Assembly: GCA_030605085.1 (NCBI GenBank)
Contig: JAUWBH010000108.1
Span: 1-20,721, forward strand
Direction: 5' to 3'
Origin: Promethearchaeota archaeon
Lineage (GTDB): Archaea > Asgardarchaeota > Lokiarchaeia > Sigynarchaeales > SOKP01
Length of the DNA stretch: 20,721 bases
The notes beneath the pieces were generated by a model, which did no database searches, was not told the DNA's origin, and worked only from the letters and a program-made list of their open reading frames with translations. Made by a program: the position numbers and the translations under genes. Of this stretch, positions 7,460-16,144 are shown in pieces (position 1 is the stretch's first letter; every line of letters begins with the position of its first letter).

Positions 7460-8293
7460 ATGAGTGAAGAAAAAAAATATCAACATATAGTTGTTGAAAA
7501 AGTTCCAGAAGGAAACTATGCTGTAATCTCTATTAATAGACCAGATAAATTAAATGCTTTACAAACGCTAACTCTTCAAGAAATTGCAGAAGCTTTAGAA
7601 ACTTTTGAATTAGATAGTAGTGTTAGATGTGCGGTCCTTCGAGGTACTAAGGATTTCACAAAAAAACCTGCCTTTTCTTCGGGTGCTGATTTATCAGCTG
7701 GAATGGGTGCAGGCATCAAACCTAATATCCCGGTGCATATGACACACGCAATGTATCAAAAACATAAATATTACGATTTAATTGAAGAATTCAATAAGCC
7801 TTTAATCGCTGCTGTGGATGGCTATGCCTTTGGTGGAGGTTGTGAATTAACTCTTGTTTGTGATATTGTGATCGCTACTTCGCGAAGCTACTTCGGTTTC
7901 CCAGAAATAGTAAGAGGTATTTTCCCTGCCAATGGTGGAACTCAAAGAATGATAAGGCATATTGGATTAGCTAGAACATTGAAAATGATATATTTTGGTG
8001 ATCGTGTATCTGCTGAACAAATGTATGAATGGGGTTATGTAAGTTTTATAGCCAATGAAGGGGAAGAATTTGAGAAACTAGTAAACGAAAAAGCATCTTG
8101 GTTAGGTAATGCAGCTACAACAAGTTTATATGTAATTAAAAAGGCAGTAAAGTTTGGAACTCAAGCACCATTAAAAATCGGTCTGTTGTATGAACAGTTA
8201 GGATTCGGCGTGAATTCTGCGTCAAGTGATGTTATGGAAGGTATTAACGCCTTTTTACGGAGAAGAGACCCAAAGTTTACAGGCGGGATGTAA
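7460..8293 (+). CDS. Enoyl-CoA hydratase/isomerase family protein
   Basis: A 277-residue crotonase-fold enzyme, likely adding water to trans-2-enoyl-CoA in fatty-acid or other acyl-CoA metabolism. The oxyanion-hole segments SSGADLSAG (about 73-81) and AFGGGCE (123-129) are present, and both catalytic glutamates of true hydratases are kept: Glu129 (GGGCE) and Glu149 (FGFPE), matching E144 and E164 of rat crotonase. PANGGTQR and the GDRVSAEQMYEWGYV helix are also typical. Members of this fold share motifs but differ in substrate, so the acyl-CoA used is unknown. The ATG at 7460 is preceded by a GTGA (7451-7454). It stands alone, with a T-rich tail after it. Confidence 0.92.
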   Translation: MSEEKKYQHIVVEKVPEGNYAVISINRPDKLNALQTLTLQEIAEALETFELDSSVRCAVLRGTKDFTKKPAFSSGADLSAGMGAGIKPNIPVHMTHAMYQKHKYYDLIEEFNKPLIAAVDGYAFGGGCELTLVCDIVIATSRSYFGFPEIVRGIFPANGGTQRMIRHIGLARTLKMIYFGDRVSAEQMYEWGYVSFIANEGEEFEKLVNEKASWLGNAATTSLYVIKKAVKFGTQAPLKIGLLYEQLGFGVNSASSDVMEGINAFLRRRDPKFTGGM

Positions 8294-8342
8294 TTTCCTT
8301 TATTTCTTTTTTTTCTTTAATATTTTACTTTTCTTTATTTAT
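8294..8342 (+). terminator. T-rich terminator after the enoyl-CoA hydratase gene
   Basis: Pyrimidine-rich DNA with several T runs directly after the TAA, the form of intrinsic terminator typical of archaea. Confidence 0.45.
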
Positions 8343-8382
8343 TCAAAAGAGATAAATTCAAATATTCTTATAAAATAATTAG

Positions 8383-8940
8383 ATGTCTCAAATTGAAATA
8401 GTTGAAGAAATTAACGACGGAATTATTTACCTGCGAAAAATTTCGTTAGACGATTCTAACTTTGTTTTTGAAATTTTAAAAAACGACGATGTTTCAAACT
8501 TTTTATCTTTAGGTCCATTGTTATCCCAAGATCATTCAAAAAGATTAATTAAGAACTATCTACAATGTTGGGATAAAAAACTTCAATTTAACTTTATAAT
8601 TGAAATTAGAGACGGTATTGAAAATAATAAAAAAGTTGGTTCAATAAGCTTATGGAGCGTGAGTTGGCTACATAATCGGGCTGAAATTGGCATTTGGCTC
8701 GATTCAAAATACTGGAATCACGGCATCGCCAAAAAAGCGTTAGAATTAATCAAGAACTTAGCGTTCGTCCATCTTAAATTGAATAGGATTGAAGCTCATA
8801 TGGCAATCGAAAACATTAAATCCATAAACCTCTTTAAAAAATGTGAATTCACAGATGAAGGAACTTTAAAACAATATCTATACTTAAAAGGAAAATACCA
8901 CGATGCGAAAGTTTTCTCGTGTTTAAATAGTTTTTTATGA
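8383..8940 (+). CDS. GNAT-family N-acetyltransferase (RimJ/RimL-like)
   Basis: A 185-residue acetyltransferase of the Acetyltransf_3 (RimJ/RimL) type, which transfers acetyl from acetyl-CoA to an amine, often a protein N-terminus or an antibiotic. The N-terminal strand IIYLRKISLDDS, the central AEIGIWLDSKYWNHGIAKKA (acetyl-CoA loop around Trp111-Ala116), LNRIEAHMAIENIKSINLFKK and the final CEFTDEGTLKQY segment are in the family order. The pyrophosphate-binding loop is NHGIA instead of the usual RGKGxG/A, a modest variation. Length is normal for the family. Neighbours give no substrate hint. Confidence 0.88.
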   Translation: MSQIEIVEEINDGIIYLRKISLDDSNFVFEILKNDDVSNFLSLGPLLSQDHSKRLIKNYLQCWDKKLQFNFIIEIRDGIENNKKVGSISLWSVSWLHNRAEIGIWLDSKYWNHGIAKKALELIKNLAFVHLKLNRIEAHMAIENIKSINLFKKCEFTDEGTLKQYLYLKGKYHDAKVFSCLNSFL

Positions 8941-8945
8941 GCTAT

Positions 8946-8967
8946 AGTAAAAACAAGCAGTTTTACT
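8946..8967 (+). terminator. Possible hairpin terminator after the GNAT gene
   Basis: AGTAAAA (8946-8952) pairs with TTTTACT (8961-8967) around an 8-base loop, six bases after the stop codon. Confidence 0.3.
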
Positions 8968-9167
8968 GGTTAATAAAAGAATTATGAATATTATATAAGA
9001 AATAAATTGAGGATTATTTAAATTTAAAAACAATAAATGATATATTACGTTTTTTTTAAATATCAACTGAATATTACAAAATTTTTATAAATAATTGTAA
9101 AGTATTATTATCAATATATCATAAAGAAAGCAATTAATTAACAAAAAATTAAAAATATGTGATAATT

Positions 9168-9473
9168 ATGGGTGAAGATGGAAATTTAATGAGAATTGGC
9201 GCGATTATCGGTGCTATTGTCGCAATAATAGAAGCTGTTTTAGCGTTATTCGGACTTGCCATATGGATGTTGTGGTGGATTACTTGGTATCAATCGCTCA
9301 TTACAATTATTATTGCTGTAATTATTTTAATTTTAGCGATCTTTTCAGAGTATCTTCCATTTAACTGCATTTTTGTTATAGTGCTATCAATTGGGGTATT
9401 AATTTGTAGTGCTTGGATTGGGGGATTGATATTATTAGTTTCTGGGTTGTTTTTTGGTTTGTTCCTCCAATAA
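9168..9473 (+). CDS. Small four-helix membrane protein, paralogue A
   Basis: A protein of 101 residues, almost entirely hydrophobic, with about four transmembrane helices and the pattern LPFN...SIGVLIC...WIGGLILLVSGL in the C-terminal half. I do not recognise a named family. It is the first of three neighbouring paralogues that share an N-terminal IIEAxL helix (A and B), an IPF/YH-like motif before helix 3 and a GGL/ILVxIAGI final helix. The start is the ATG at 9168: GTGAT (9159-9163) is a good ribosome-binding site four bases before it, so the in-frame GTG at 9159 is not the start. A T run follows the gene, so it is probably a single-gene transcript. Function is unknown. Confidence 0.75.
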   Translation: MGEDGNLMRIGAIIGAIVAIIEAVLALFGLAIWMLWWITWYQSLITIIIAVIILILAIFSEYLPFNCIFVIVLSIGVLICSAWIGGLILLVSGLFFGLFLQ

Positions 9474-9485
9474 TATTAAAAATTA

Positions 9486-9494
9486 TTTTTTTTT
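9486..9494 (+). terminator. Oligo-T terminator after paralogue A
   Basis: A run of nine T followed by further pyrimidines, 13 bases after the TAA. Confidence 0.5.
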
Positions 9495-9605
9495 CTTTCT
9501 ACTTCCTATTATAAAGGTTGTTTTGCTTACTTGTCATTTGCGTGTTAAAAATACTTTAAGTTTATGATGCACCACTTATCTGGATAAATATTAATATTTT
9601 AAAAA

Positions 9606-9633
9606 TTAGCTATAAATTTATAAATATTACAAT
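9606..9633 (+). promoter_or_regulatory. Conserved 28-bp upstream element of paralogue B (promoter with TATA)
   Basis: This 28-bp stretch, containing ATAAATTTATAAATATT, matches 26 of 28 bases of the element at 10179-10206 upstream of paralogue C. It lies 78 bases before its ATG. It contains a TATA-like core and is probably the shared promoter or operator. Confidence 0.5.
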
Positions 9634-9710
9634 ATAGACACATAAAATAAAAAGTTATATTATGATTAACTTACTTTTAATTATTAAAAATAAAAATAGA
9701 ATTGGTTGTT

Positions 9711-10040
9711 ATGGGAAAAGCTACTGTTGAAGATATAGTGAAATTATTAGCGATTCTTGGAGGTTTGATCGCAATAATAGAAGCTATTTTATCTATTGTA
9801 GGACGATCGTATCATAAATTTTACCATTTTAATTGGGCTGCAATAATTATTACAGCGATAATTGCAATAATATTCGCTATTCTTGTCTTATTAGCCGCGC
9901 TAAAACCTGGTAATCCAATACCGTATCATTGGCTCTTATTAGTGATTTTCGGAATCATATTAATTGTCTGTGGCAGCATTATTGGTGGAATTCTTGTATT
10001 AATTGCTGGTATTCTTAAGGTAATAGTTGAAGGTACTTAA
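9711..10040 (+). CDS. Small four-helix membrane protein, paralogue B
   Basis: A protein of 109 residues, second of the trio. The hydrophobic helices are near LLAILGGLIAIIEAILSIVG, AAIIITAIIAIIFAILVLLA, WLLLVIFGIILIVCG and IGGILVLIAGIL, with an IPYH motif before the third. The ATG at 9711 is chosen over an in-frame TTG nine bases earlier because all three paralogues then begin ATGGG in the same leader context. It has its own upstream element (9606-9633) and a 13-T terminator. No family is recognised; the lack of charged residues within the helices argues against a channel or enzyme with a polar active site. Confidence 0.75.
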   Translation: MGKATVEDIVKLLAILGGLIAIIEAILSIVGRSYHKFYHFNWAAIIITAIIAIIFAILVLLAALKPGNPIPYHWLLLVIFGIILIVCGSIIGGILVLIAGILKVIVEGT

Positions 10041-10051
10041 TTCTTAGAAAG

Positions 10052-10064
10052 TTTTTTTTTTTTT
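10052..10064 (+). terminator. Oligo-T terminator after paralogue B
   Basis: Thirteen consecutive T, 12 bases after the stop codon. Confidence 0.55.
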
Positions 10065-10178
10065 CTCATTTTACAATTTTGAATAAAACTATAAAATATT
10101 AAATTTTTAAACGCAAAATTGATATTATCAAATAGTATTTAATTATTTTTGACATTTTTAATGATGATGACTTAAATA

Positions 10179-10206
10179 TTAGCCATAAATTTAAAAATAT
10201 TACAAT
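10179..10206 (+). promoter_or_regulatory. Conserved 28-bp upstream element of paralogue C
   Basis: It is the same element as at 9606-9633, differing only at positions 6 (C for T) and 16 (A for T). It lies 67 bases before the ATG of paralogue C. Confidence 0.5.
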
Positions 10207-10272
10207 TTTAAATTATAATTATCAAATATCTTTTTTAAAAAAAAAATAAAAACCAATTAGAAAGTGATAAAA

Positions 10273-10605
10273 ATGGGAAGTAAAGATAGAAGAAGTCAAG
10301 TATCGCACGCGGGTCTAGTAAAATTATTAGCTGGTGTCGGTGCAATAATAACTTTAATTATGGCAATCGTAAATTTTATATCTTTAAACCTAATGAGTAT
10401 AGTTGGGGGACTTATTTTATTAGTTCTTGGATTAATCGTTTTAATAAGTTGCTTTGGCTCTTATAAATATGAGATCCCCTTCCATGCTGTGTTAATATTA
10501 GTAATGGGTATTATTATTCTAGCATGTGGATTCTGGTTTGGTGGATTATTCGTAATCATTGCGGGCATTTTCATTATTGTTGCAGGTATTATTGGTCTAT
10601 TGTAA
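10273..10605 (+). CDS. Small four-helix membrane protein, paralogue C
   Basis: A protein of 110 residues, third of the trio. A short charged head (MGSKDRRSQ), probably cytosolic, is followed by about four hydrophobic helices, with IPFHAVLILVMGIIILACG and GGLFVIIAGIFII in the second half. These match paralogue B most closely. The ribosome-binding site AGTGAT (10263-10268) is four bases before the ATG at 10273, so the in-frame GTG at 10264 lies within that site and is not the start. It has its own promoter element and a long T terminator. Function is unknown; the repeated single-gene layout suggests independent expression of each copy. Confidence 0.75.
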   Translation: MGSKDRRSQVSHAGLVKLLAGVGAIITLIMAIVNFISLNLMSIVGGLILLVLGLIVLISCFGSYKYEIPFHAVLILVMGIIILACGFWFGGLFVIIAGIFIIVAGIIGLL

Positions 10606-10616
10606 TTAATTTAAAA

Positions 10617-10637
10617 TTTTTTTTTTTTTTATTTTTT
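10617..10637 (+). terminator. Oligo-T terminator after paralogue C
   Basis: Fourteen consecutive T (10617-10630), then an A and six more T, directly after the TAA at 10603-10605. Confidence 0.55.
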
Positions 10638-10685
10638 AAAATTAAATTTTCTTTTTAAAATTTGAAGATTCTAAAAATTATCTTA

Positions 10686-12728
10686 TTACATTAAGGTTAA
10701 GTCAAGGGATTCGATAATTTGAGTAAAATTTTTGAAGTATTTGATGTTGCCTTGAAAAGTTTTGATATATTTTGAATATTCTTTCCAGAATCGGCGATAA
10801 ATCTTAGATAAAATGTTTTTTATAATCTCAATAGAAATTTTCGCATCAGCTCGACCGAGAATATAAAAATCGTAATCTTCTTGATAAATCATGTAACGAT
10901 CGTTTCCCATAACCATGTCGTTAAGTTTCTTTTGACTGATTTCGTAACTAAAATTTTGGATTGCTGTAAGGAATCCGCCTAGCAGGTCGTTATCGATTTT
11001 TGACTCAAGAGCGTAATTATATATTTCCACACCTATTTTTGAATGAAATACCCATATTTCTTTTACTTCCCCTAAAGGACGAAATGCTTTTGGTTTTTGA
11101 ATTGCGATGCTTTTAATTTTATCTGAGACATTATTGATTTCCTCTTTAAAATGAGATATCTTTTCAGAATCATTCATTTCAGTATAAATTTCGACAATTT
11201 GATTTAATACATCAAGTTCTTCATAAACAGGTGTTTTAAAAGTTTTTAAAATCTCATAAGTATTCAATAATTCCAATAAACCTTCGGTTTTTTTACCAAT
11301 AGCATTTAAACAGTTTGCTAATTGTCTATGAAAACTCGCAATAGTGTATAAATCAACGAATTTATATTCGTCTATATTTGATAAAACATCATTCAACTCC
11401 GAGATGCTTTCCTCGTATTTTTTTAATTTTATCTGTTTTTGAACAACTCTATTAAGGATTTTAATTCTTTTACTAGGATTATTACTCTTTATCGAAACAT
11501 CTAAAGCTTTCTCGTAATATCCAAGGGATTCTAATTCTTTCTCTAGAAATTCAAATATATTACCGATTAGCAAATAAATTTGTATAATTTTATCAGAATC
11601 GTTTAATTCAACTAATAATTCTAACGCTCGTTCAAAATAGTTTATAGCTTCTTGTAGATAAGTTTGATAATCCTCCTTTTTGTTAATTCCCAGACCCTTA
11701 AGTTTTTCAACTGCTATTCTATTATTTATCACTCCTAAATCGTAAAGAATTTGAGATTGCTGTCGTATAACCAAGTCTGAAGTCTTCATATTTGTACTTA
11801 TTACCAGAGCTCTTAAGAGATTTTGCAGTGATCCTTCGAATTTCTCGAGATTTGCTAATATCCTCCCGTAAATCGTAAAATATTGAAGTTTATTCAAAAA
11901 TTTAGTTTTTGAAATATTTAATTTGTCAAACTTTTTCTGAGCTGATATATAATTTTCATTTTTATAAGAGCAAAAGCCTTGCATGAAAGTACTAAGTTCA
12001 GAGTATTTTTGGTGTTGTAATTCTTCAGCGAGCTCTTCTAACTGCTTGAAATATCCTTCAGCAACTTGAAACTTTTTTTGTTGAGCAAATAAAGAACCAC
12101 AAATAAATAAAACTTCCATAATTAAGTGTTTATTATTTTCTTGTTCAAATTTTAGGAGTGCTTTCTTTAATGGTTGATAAGCCTGGTCAAAATTTTTCGT
12201 TTTAAATAGTTTGACTCCTGCTTGAAAGTCTTCCACTGCAGCAGTATAAGAATAATATTCGCTAATCTTAAGATCTGGGTCCTCTTGAATTTGACTTAAA
12301 GCAAAAACATTCGTTAATTCTTGATAATATTCTTTGAGTGAGACCTCAACATTTTTAAAACATTCGTGATTAATTTTTTCCATTATCTCGTCATATGCAT
12401 CTAATTGTTCGTCAAGGAAGTAATCAGATAAAAGTAACACAAGAATAAAAGGTTTAAATTTCCCTTTTATTTCCATATTAGGAGTTTTATCAAATATTAC
12501 TTTGGCTTTTTTGGAAATTCGATTAATAGGGAGAGTAATTTTTGATTTTTCAATATCGGGAGAACTCAAAAAAAATTGACGAACTGTGAAGATTTGTTCA
12601 GCGAGCTTTTCAAGATCACCTACATTAGATTTAGAGGGATAAAAATCAACGATTTCAGGACCGAGTTCCTCGTCCCAAACCGCTGTAAAAAGGATTAATC
12701 CCTCGCTCCCTAATTTTTCGTCAGACAT
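10686..12728 (-). CDS. Longin-like / TPR / longin-like scaffold protein A
   Basis: A 680-residue soluble protein in three parts. The N-terminal domain (about 8-150) begins LILFTAVWDEELGPEIVDFY, with a later LPINRISKKAKVIFD and PFILVLLLSDYFLDEQLDAY; this alternating strand pattern suggests a longin-type fold. The middle (about 165-545) is a long helical array with TPR-like units such as DQAYQPLKKALLKFE and INYFERALELLVELND. The C-terminal domain (549-680) begins LGEVKEIWVF and contains GGFLTAIQNFSYEIS. Scaffold B has the same architecture and the 7-TM protein shares the C-terminal domain. The strong AAAGGAG site just before the ATG supports the start. It lies 62 bases after the Arf-like GTPase gene, so they are probably co-transcribed. 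I infer a GTPase effector or scaffold; no direct evidence of binding. Confidence 0.8.
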   Translation of the reverse strand: MSDEKLGSEGLILFTAVWDEELGPEIVDFYPSKSNVGDLEKLAEQIFTVRQFFLSSPDIEKSKITLPINRISKKAKVIFDKTPNMEIKGKFKPFILVLLLSDYFLDEQLDAYDEIMEKINHECFKNVEVSLKEYYQELTNVFALSQIQEDPDLKISEYYSYTAAVEDFQAGVKLFKTKNFDQAYQPLKKALLKFEQENNKHLIMEVLFICGSLFAQQKKFQVAEGYFKQLEELAEELQHQKYSELSTFMQGFCSYKNENYISAQKKFDKLNISKTKFLNKLQYFTIYGRILANLEKFEGSLQNLLRALVISTNMKTSDLVIRQQSQILYDLGVINNRIAVEKLKGLGINKKEDYQTYLQEAINYFERALELLVELNDSDKIIQIYLLIGNIFEFLEKELESLGYYEKALDVSIKSNNPSKRIKILNRVVQKQIKLKKYEESISELNDVLSNIDEYKFVDLYTIASFHRQLANCLNAIGKKTEGLLELLNTYEILKTFKTPVYEELDVLNQIVEIYTEMNDSEKISHFKEEINNVSDKIKSIAIQKPKAFRPLGEVKEIWVFHSKIGVEIYNYALESKIDNDLLGGFLTAIQNFSYEISQKKLNDMVMGNDRYMIYQEDYDFYILGRADAKISIEIIKNILSKIYRRFWKEYSKYIKTFQGNIKYFKNFTQIIESLDLTLM

Positions 12729-12790
12729 ATTCTCCTTTTCTAAGTTAAATTCATTAATTATAAAAGTTCTACCAATTTGTTTTACATAAA

Positions 12791-13735
12791 TTATTTATAT
12801 ACGATGTGTTTTAATAAGTTAACTAGTATATCGTAATCTTCTTTATTAAACGATGGATTATCTTTAGATAGAAGCATATAATAAGGGGAGGCTTCGTCGT
12901 TTAATGAAAATTTTTTGAATACAAAATATTTACCTAACTTTTGACTAATAATTCTGTCTTCAATAAGATCTTCCGAGGAATCTAATTTTGAAAAGCTGTC
13001 GCTTAAATTTAAGAAATGTGGAGCAGTTGCGATCAAAATTTCTTTAGCTTTTTCATTTTTATAATAAGAACCCACAATTAACGAATTATTATCTATTAAT
13101 TGGGCTGCTTCAGCGTTAATTTTTTCGGCGAAATTCTTGATCGTTTTTTCGACTATTTCGCTTTTCAGATATAATGTTAGAAGAACTTCAGACATAGCAT
13201 TAATAATTGTAGACAATTCATAGATTGTAGTATTGTAAAAGAAGAAAATGTTGTAATCCACCTTAGTTTGAATTTTGTTTTGAACATCTAATATAAGCTC
13301 ATTTAAAGAATTTTGAGTTCTCTCGCTCAGCTCAGGATCGAATTTATGGAAGAAAACAAAGACTGAAGGGTAAATTTTAAGATTTTTGAATTGTTTCATA
13401 GTATCCTTAAAATACGATAATGATTCTGAGATTCTCTCGTGATTCTGGATATCAATTACATAAATTACGATTTTTGTATTAGTAAAATAATCTCTAGGCT
13501 GTTTTAAATATTCTCTCCTATAATTTCTTTGACCTCCTAAGTCCCAGACGCTTAATTTTGTCCCTAAGATGTCAAGAATAAAACTCTGTATTCCCTTCGT
13601 AGGATTAATTATGCCTATTTTTGAGAATTCTCTTCTAAGCGCTAAAATAATTGATGTCTTTCCAGCATCGTCGAGACCTATAATCATTACTTTTTGAATG
13701 TCTTTTCCATTCGCCTCATTTTTAATGCCTTCCAA
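12791..13735 (-). CDS. Arf-like small GTPase with a C-terminal extension
   Basis: A 314-residue protein. The first 190 residues are an Arf/Arl/Sar-type GTPase: P-loop GLDDAGKTS (20-28), switch-I Thr46 in NPTKGIQ, the Arf hallmark WDLGGQ (64-69) and G4 FHKFD replacing NKxD, a conservative change also seen in archaeal members. WDLGGQ keeps the catalytic Gln69. No N-terminal Gly2 is present, so eukaryote-style myristoylation is unlikely. Residues 190-314 form an extra alpha/beta domain beginning with an amphipathic helix (FAEKINAEAAQLIDNNSLIV) that looks roadblock- or longin-like. The start is TTG at 13735: an in-frame TGA lies five codons upstream and the next Met (17) would leave only three residues before the P-loop. 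A TATA-like element is at 13781-13790. It is flanked by two paralogous TPR proteins. Confidence 0.88.
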   Translation of the reverse strand: MEGIKNEANGKDIQKVMIIGLDDAGKTSIILALRREFSKIGIINPTKGIQSFILDILGTKLSVWDLGGQRNYRREYLKQPRDYFTNTKIVIYVIDIQNHERISESLSYFKDTMKQFKNLKIYPSVFVFFHKFDPELSERTQNSLNELILDVQNKIQTKVDYNIFFFYNTTIYELSTIINAMSEVLLTLYLKSEIVEKTIKNFAEKINAEAAQLIDNNSLIVGSYYKNEKAKEILIATAPHFLNLSDSFSKLDSSEDLIEDRIISQKLGKYFVFKKFSLNDEASPYYMLLSKDNPSFNKEDYDILVNLLKHIVYK

Positions 13736-13780
13736 TAATTTGCACCGTCAACTTTTTGATTTTATTAAATTAGGGCTTTT

Positions 13781-13790
13781 TATTTTATAT
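13781..13790 (-). promoter_or_regulatory. TATA-like element of the Arf-like GTPase gene
   Basis: On the minus strand this reads TATATAAAAT-like, about 45-55 bases before the TTG start. With the 226-bp gap to the upstream TPR gene, it suggests the GTPase has its own promoter. Confidence 0.4.
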
Positions 13791-13906
13791 AATAATTATC
13801 TCATTTAAATTTAGATTTTAGCAAACATCATCTTAGCTAACCTTCTGATTATTTATAAAAACTTATAAGAATTTATCAAATTCCAAATTTTATTCCAATT
13901 ATCAAT

Positions 13907-13924
13907 CTTTCTTTTAGAAGAAAG
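13907..13924 (-). terminator. Possible hairpin terminator after scaffold B
   Basis: CTTTCTT (13907-13913) and AAGAAAG (13918-13924) form a perfect 7-bp stem with a 4-base loop, 38 bases past the stop codon of scaffold B in the direction of transcription. Confidence 0.3.
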
Positions 13925-13961
13925 TAGAAACAATAATAAAATAAGCTAAAATCATTTAGAT

Positions 13962-16019
13962 TTAGACATTTTCGATCCAATTTATAAAGTTAGAAAACCT
14001 ACCAATGAAGCCATCGAATCTATCCCCTAAGAACCGTCCAAATTGATTAAAAAATTCGTTATAAATGCTCTTAAGAGATGCTTCAATGAGATTTATAGAT
14101 GTTTTTACACTAGAACGACCTAAAATAAAAACATCTTTATCTACTTCCCTATAAAATGTGTATTGATCTAATCCAATCGTCATAGAATTTAGATATTCCT
14201 TGGCTAATTCCATACTGAACATTTGTAAAGCACAGAGGAATCCTCCAAATAAGCTTGGATTAAGTTTAGTTTCAGGACAGTAAGATAAAAGCGTTATACC
14301 ATCTTCGTTAATTATCCAGATTTCTCTAATCTCTCCCAATATTTCAAATCTTTTCTTTTTTTCAACTTCTAACTCTTGAATTTCTTCTTCTAATTGATTA
14401 TATTGGCTCTCGTAGTACTGAATATATTCCTCCTTTTCTAAACTCTTATAAATATTTATTATTTCTTGCAAAGTTGTTAAGGAGTCTCTTACAGGCGTTT
14501 CAAATTTATTGTATATATTCAACGCAATCAAAAATTCTGATAATGCGTCTTTTTTTTTATCTAACTTGAATAAAGAGTGACCTAATTGTCTATGAAAGCC
14601 TGCAATTGTAAAAAGATCAATATACGCATGCGAAACCATCTTAGAAATCATTTCATCTATTTCTTTTACAATAACGACATGTAGTTCGAGTTTAACTAAA
14701 GCCTGGACCATTAAATTGAAAATTTGCAGTCTGCTTAAAACATCGTTGGTTATCTCTGCATATTTCAAGGCTTTTCGATAACTCTCAACAGATTGTTCCA
14801 ATTTGTTAAGTACTTCATAGATATTTCCAGTTAATTGGTAAATAATAATAAGTTCTTTATAATTATCGAGCTCCTCCCAAAGCTTAACGCAATCATCGTA
14901 AAAGTTTATAGCTTTTTCTAAATACGATTTGATTTCTTTTTGATTAATTTTCCCTGTTTTAGTTGTTTCAATTGCCATATTATAATGAGTATGGCCTAAT
15001 TCAAGTAACAATTTTGCTCGTTTTTCTTTAATACCGCTTGATTCTTTCAATTGATTACTCCATTCTAACGCTTTTAATAAAATGGCGATAGATTTTTCAT
15101 TTTGATCTGAAATTCTCAATATTCGACCGTAGAGGAAGTAAAAATTGAACTTATTAATAAATTGAAGCTCTTTTGATTTTAATTCCAATTTTTTAAATTT
15201 CTCTATAGCGTCATCGTAATCTTCGTTCTTAAAAGCACAGAATCCTCCCATAAAAATACTCGTTTCGTAATATTTCTGATGTTTAAGTTGATTCGATAAT
15301 GATTCTAGTTTTTCGTAATAATCCAGTGCTGCCTTATATTTTTTTAGTTGGGACAAGGTAGATCCAAGGTAAAAGGAAGTTTCAAGGAGTAAATTGACTT
15401 TTTTTTCAGCTTCAAATTTTAAATCTGCTTTTTTCAGCATGATAAACGACTTTTCGTATTGTTTTTTTGAAAATAATTCTATTCCCCTTTTAAAATCTAA
15501 GAGAGCATCATTAAAGGTATAATTGTCATCAATACTTATATCCGCATCGTGAACTTTTTCGGTCAACAAAAATGAATCGTAAATCTTACCGAAATGTCTT
15601 CTCAACAATGGTTTCCTTTCGTTAATAAATTCCGTCCCAATATTATAGATTAATTTATCATACTGTTCAAGCTCTTTATCAGAAACATAATCTGGAAATA
15701 ACACTACGACGATAAAGGGTTGATTTTTATCTTCTTTACTTTCAGTATCTTCAATCGAATCTAAAAATATCGTTGCTTTTCTATTTATACTATTAATTGG
15801 TAGTTTAAACAATGTTCTCTTGATTTTTTGATTCTCTTCCTCTTTTTCAGCGTAAAAGTTTTGAAAAGTAACAAATATTTGCATTGTTATTTGTTCTAAG
15901 TCTAGCTTGGATTTAATTGTATGAGGATAAAAATCTATGATTTTTGCTCCTAACTCTTTATTCCACTGAGCTATGAACGCAGATAGGTTATCTGACGATT
16001 CTGAAGCTTTTTTTGACAT
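13962..16019 (-). CDS. Longin-like / TPR / longin-like scaffold protein B
   Basis: A 685-residue paralogue of scaffold A with the same three parts. The N-terminal domain (about 10-160) starts LSAFIAQWNKELGAKIIDFY and has LPINSINRKATIFLD and PFIVVVLFPDYVSDKELEQY, parallel to A. The TPR-like array (about 170-555) includes KSFIMLKKADLKFE, DDAIEKFKKLELKS and SVESYRKALKYAE. The C-terminal domain (558-685) starts LGEIREIWIINEDGITLLSY with GGFLCALQMFSMELA and VFILGRSSVKTSINL. The start ATG at 16019 follows AAAGGA. A TATA-like element lies around 16081-16092. It is transcribed first of the GTPase trio. The two scaffolds could form a pair around one GTPase; this is inference from gene order and shared architecture. 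Confidence 0.8.
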   Translation of the reverse strand: MSKKASESSDNLSAFIAQWNKELGAKIIDFYPHTIKSKLDLEQITMQIFVTFQNFYAEKEEENQKIKRTLFKLPINSINRKATIFLDSIEDTESKEDKNQPFIVVVLFPDYVSDKELEQYDKLIYNIGTEFINERKPLLRRHFGKIYDSFLLTEKVHDADISIDDNYTFNDALLDFKRGIELFSKKQYEKSFIMLKKADLKFEAEKKVNLLLETSFYLGSTLSQLKKYKAALDYYEKLESLSNQLKHQKYYETSIFMGGFCAFKNEDYDDAIEKFKKLELKSKELQFINKFNFYFLYGRILRISDQNEKSIAILLKALEWSNQLKESSGIKEKRAKLLLELGHTHYNMAIETTKTGKINQKEIKSYLEKAINFYDDCVKLWEELDNYKELIIIYQLTGNIYEVLNKLEQSVESYRKALKYAEITNDVLSRLQIFNLMVQALVKLELHVVIVKEIDEMISKMVSHAYIDLFTIAGFHRQLGHSLFKLDKKKDALSEFLIALNIYNKFETPVRDSLTTLQEIINIYKSLEKEEYIQYYESQYNQLEEEIQELEVEKKKRFEILGEIREIWIINEDGITLLSYCPETKLNPSLFGGFLCALQMFSMELAKEYLNSMTIGLDQYTFYREVDKDVFILGRSSVKTSINLIEASLKSIYNEFFNQFGRFLGDRFDGFIGRFSNFINWIENV

Positions 16020-16144
16020 GTTTTCCTTTCAATTCCTCTAAAAATTGATACTTGCGTTTAATATGATAGTATTTTAAATTTTTTTATATCTTTCTAAAAC
16101 ATCTAAACAAAATTTTCTTTAAATTAATTCATTTAGTTATAATA

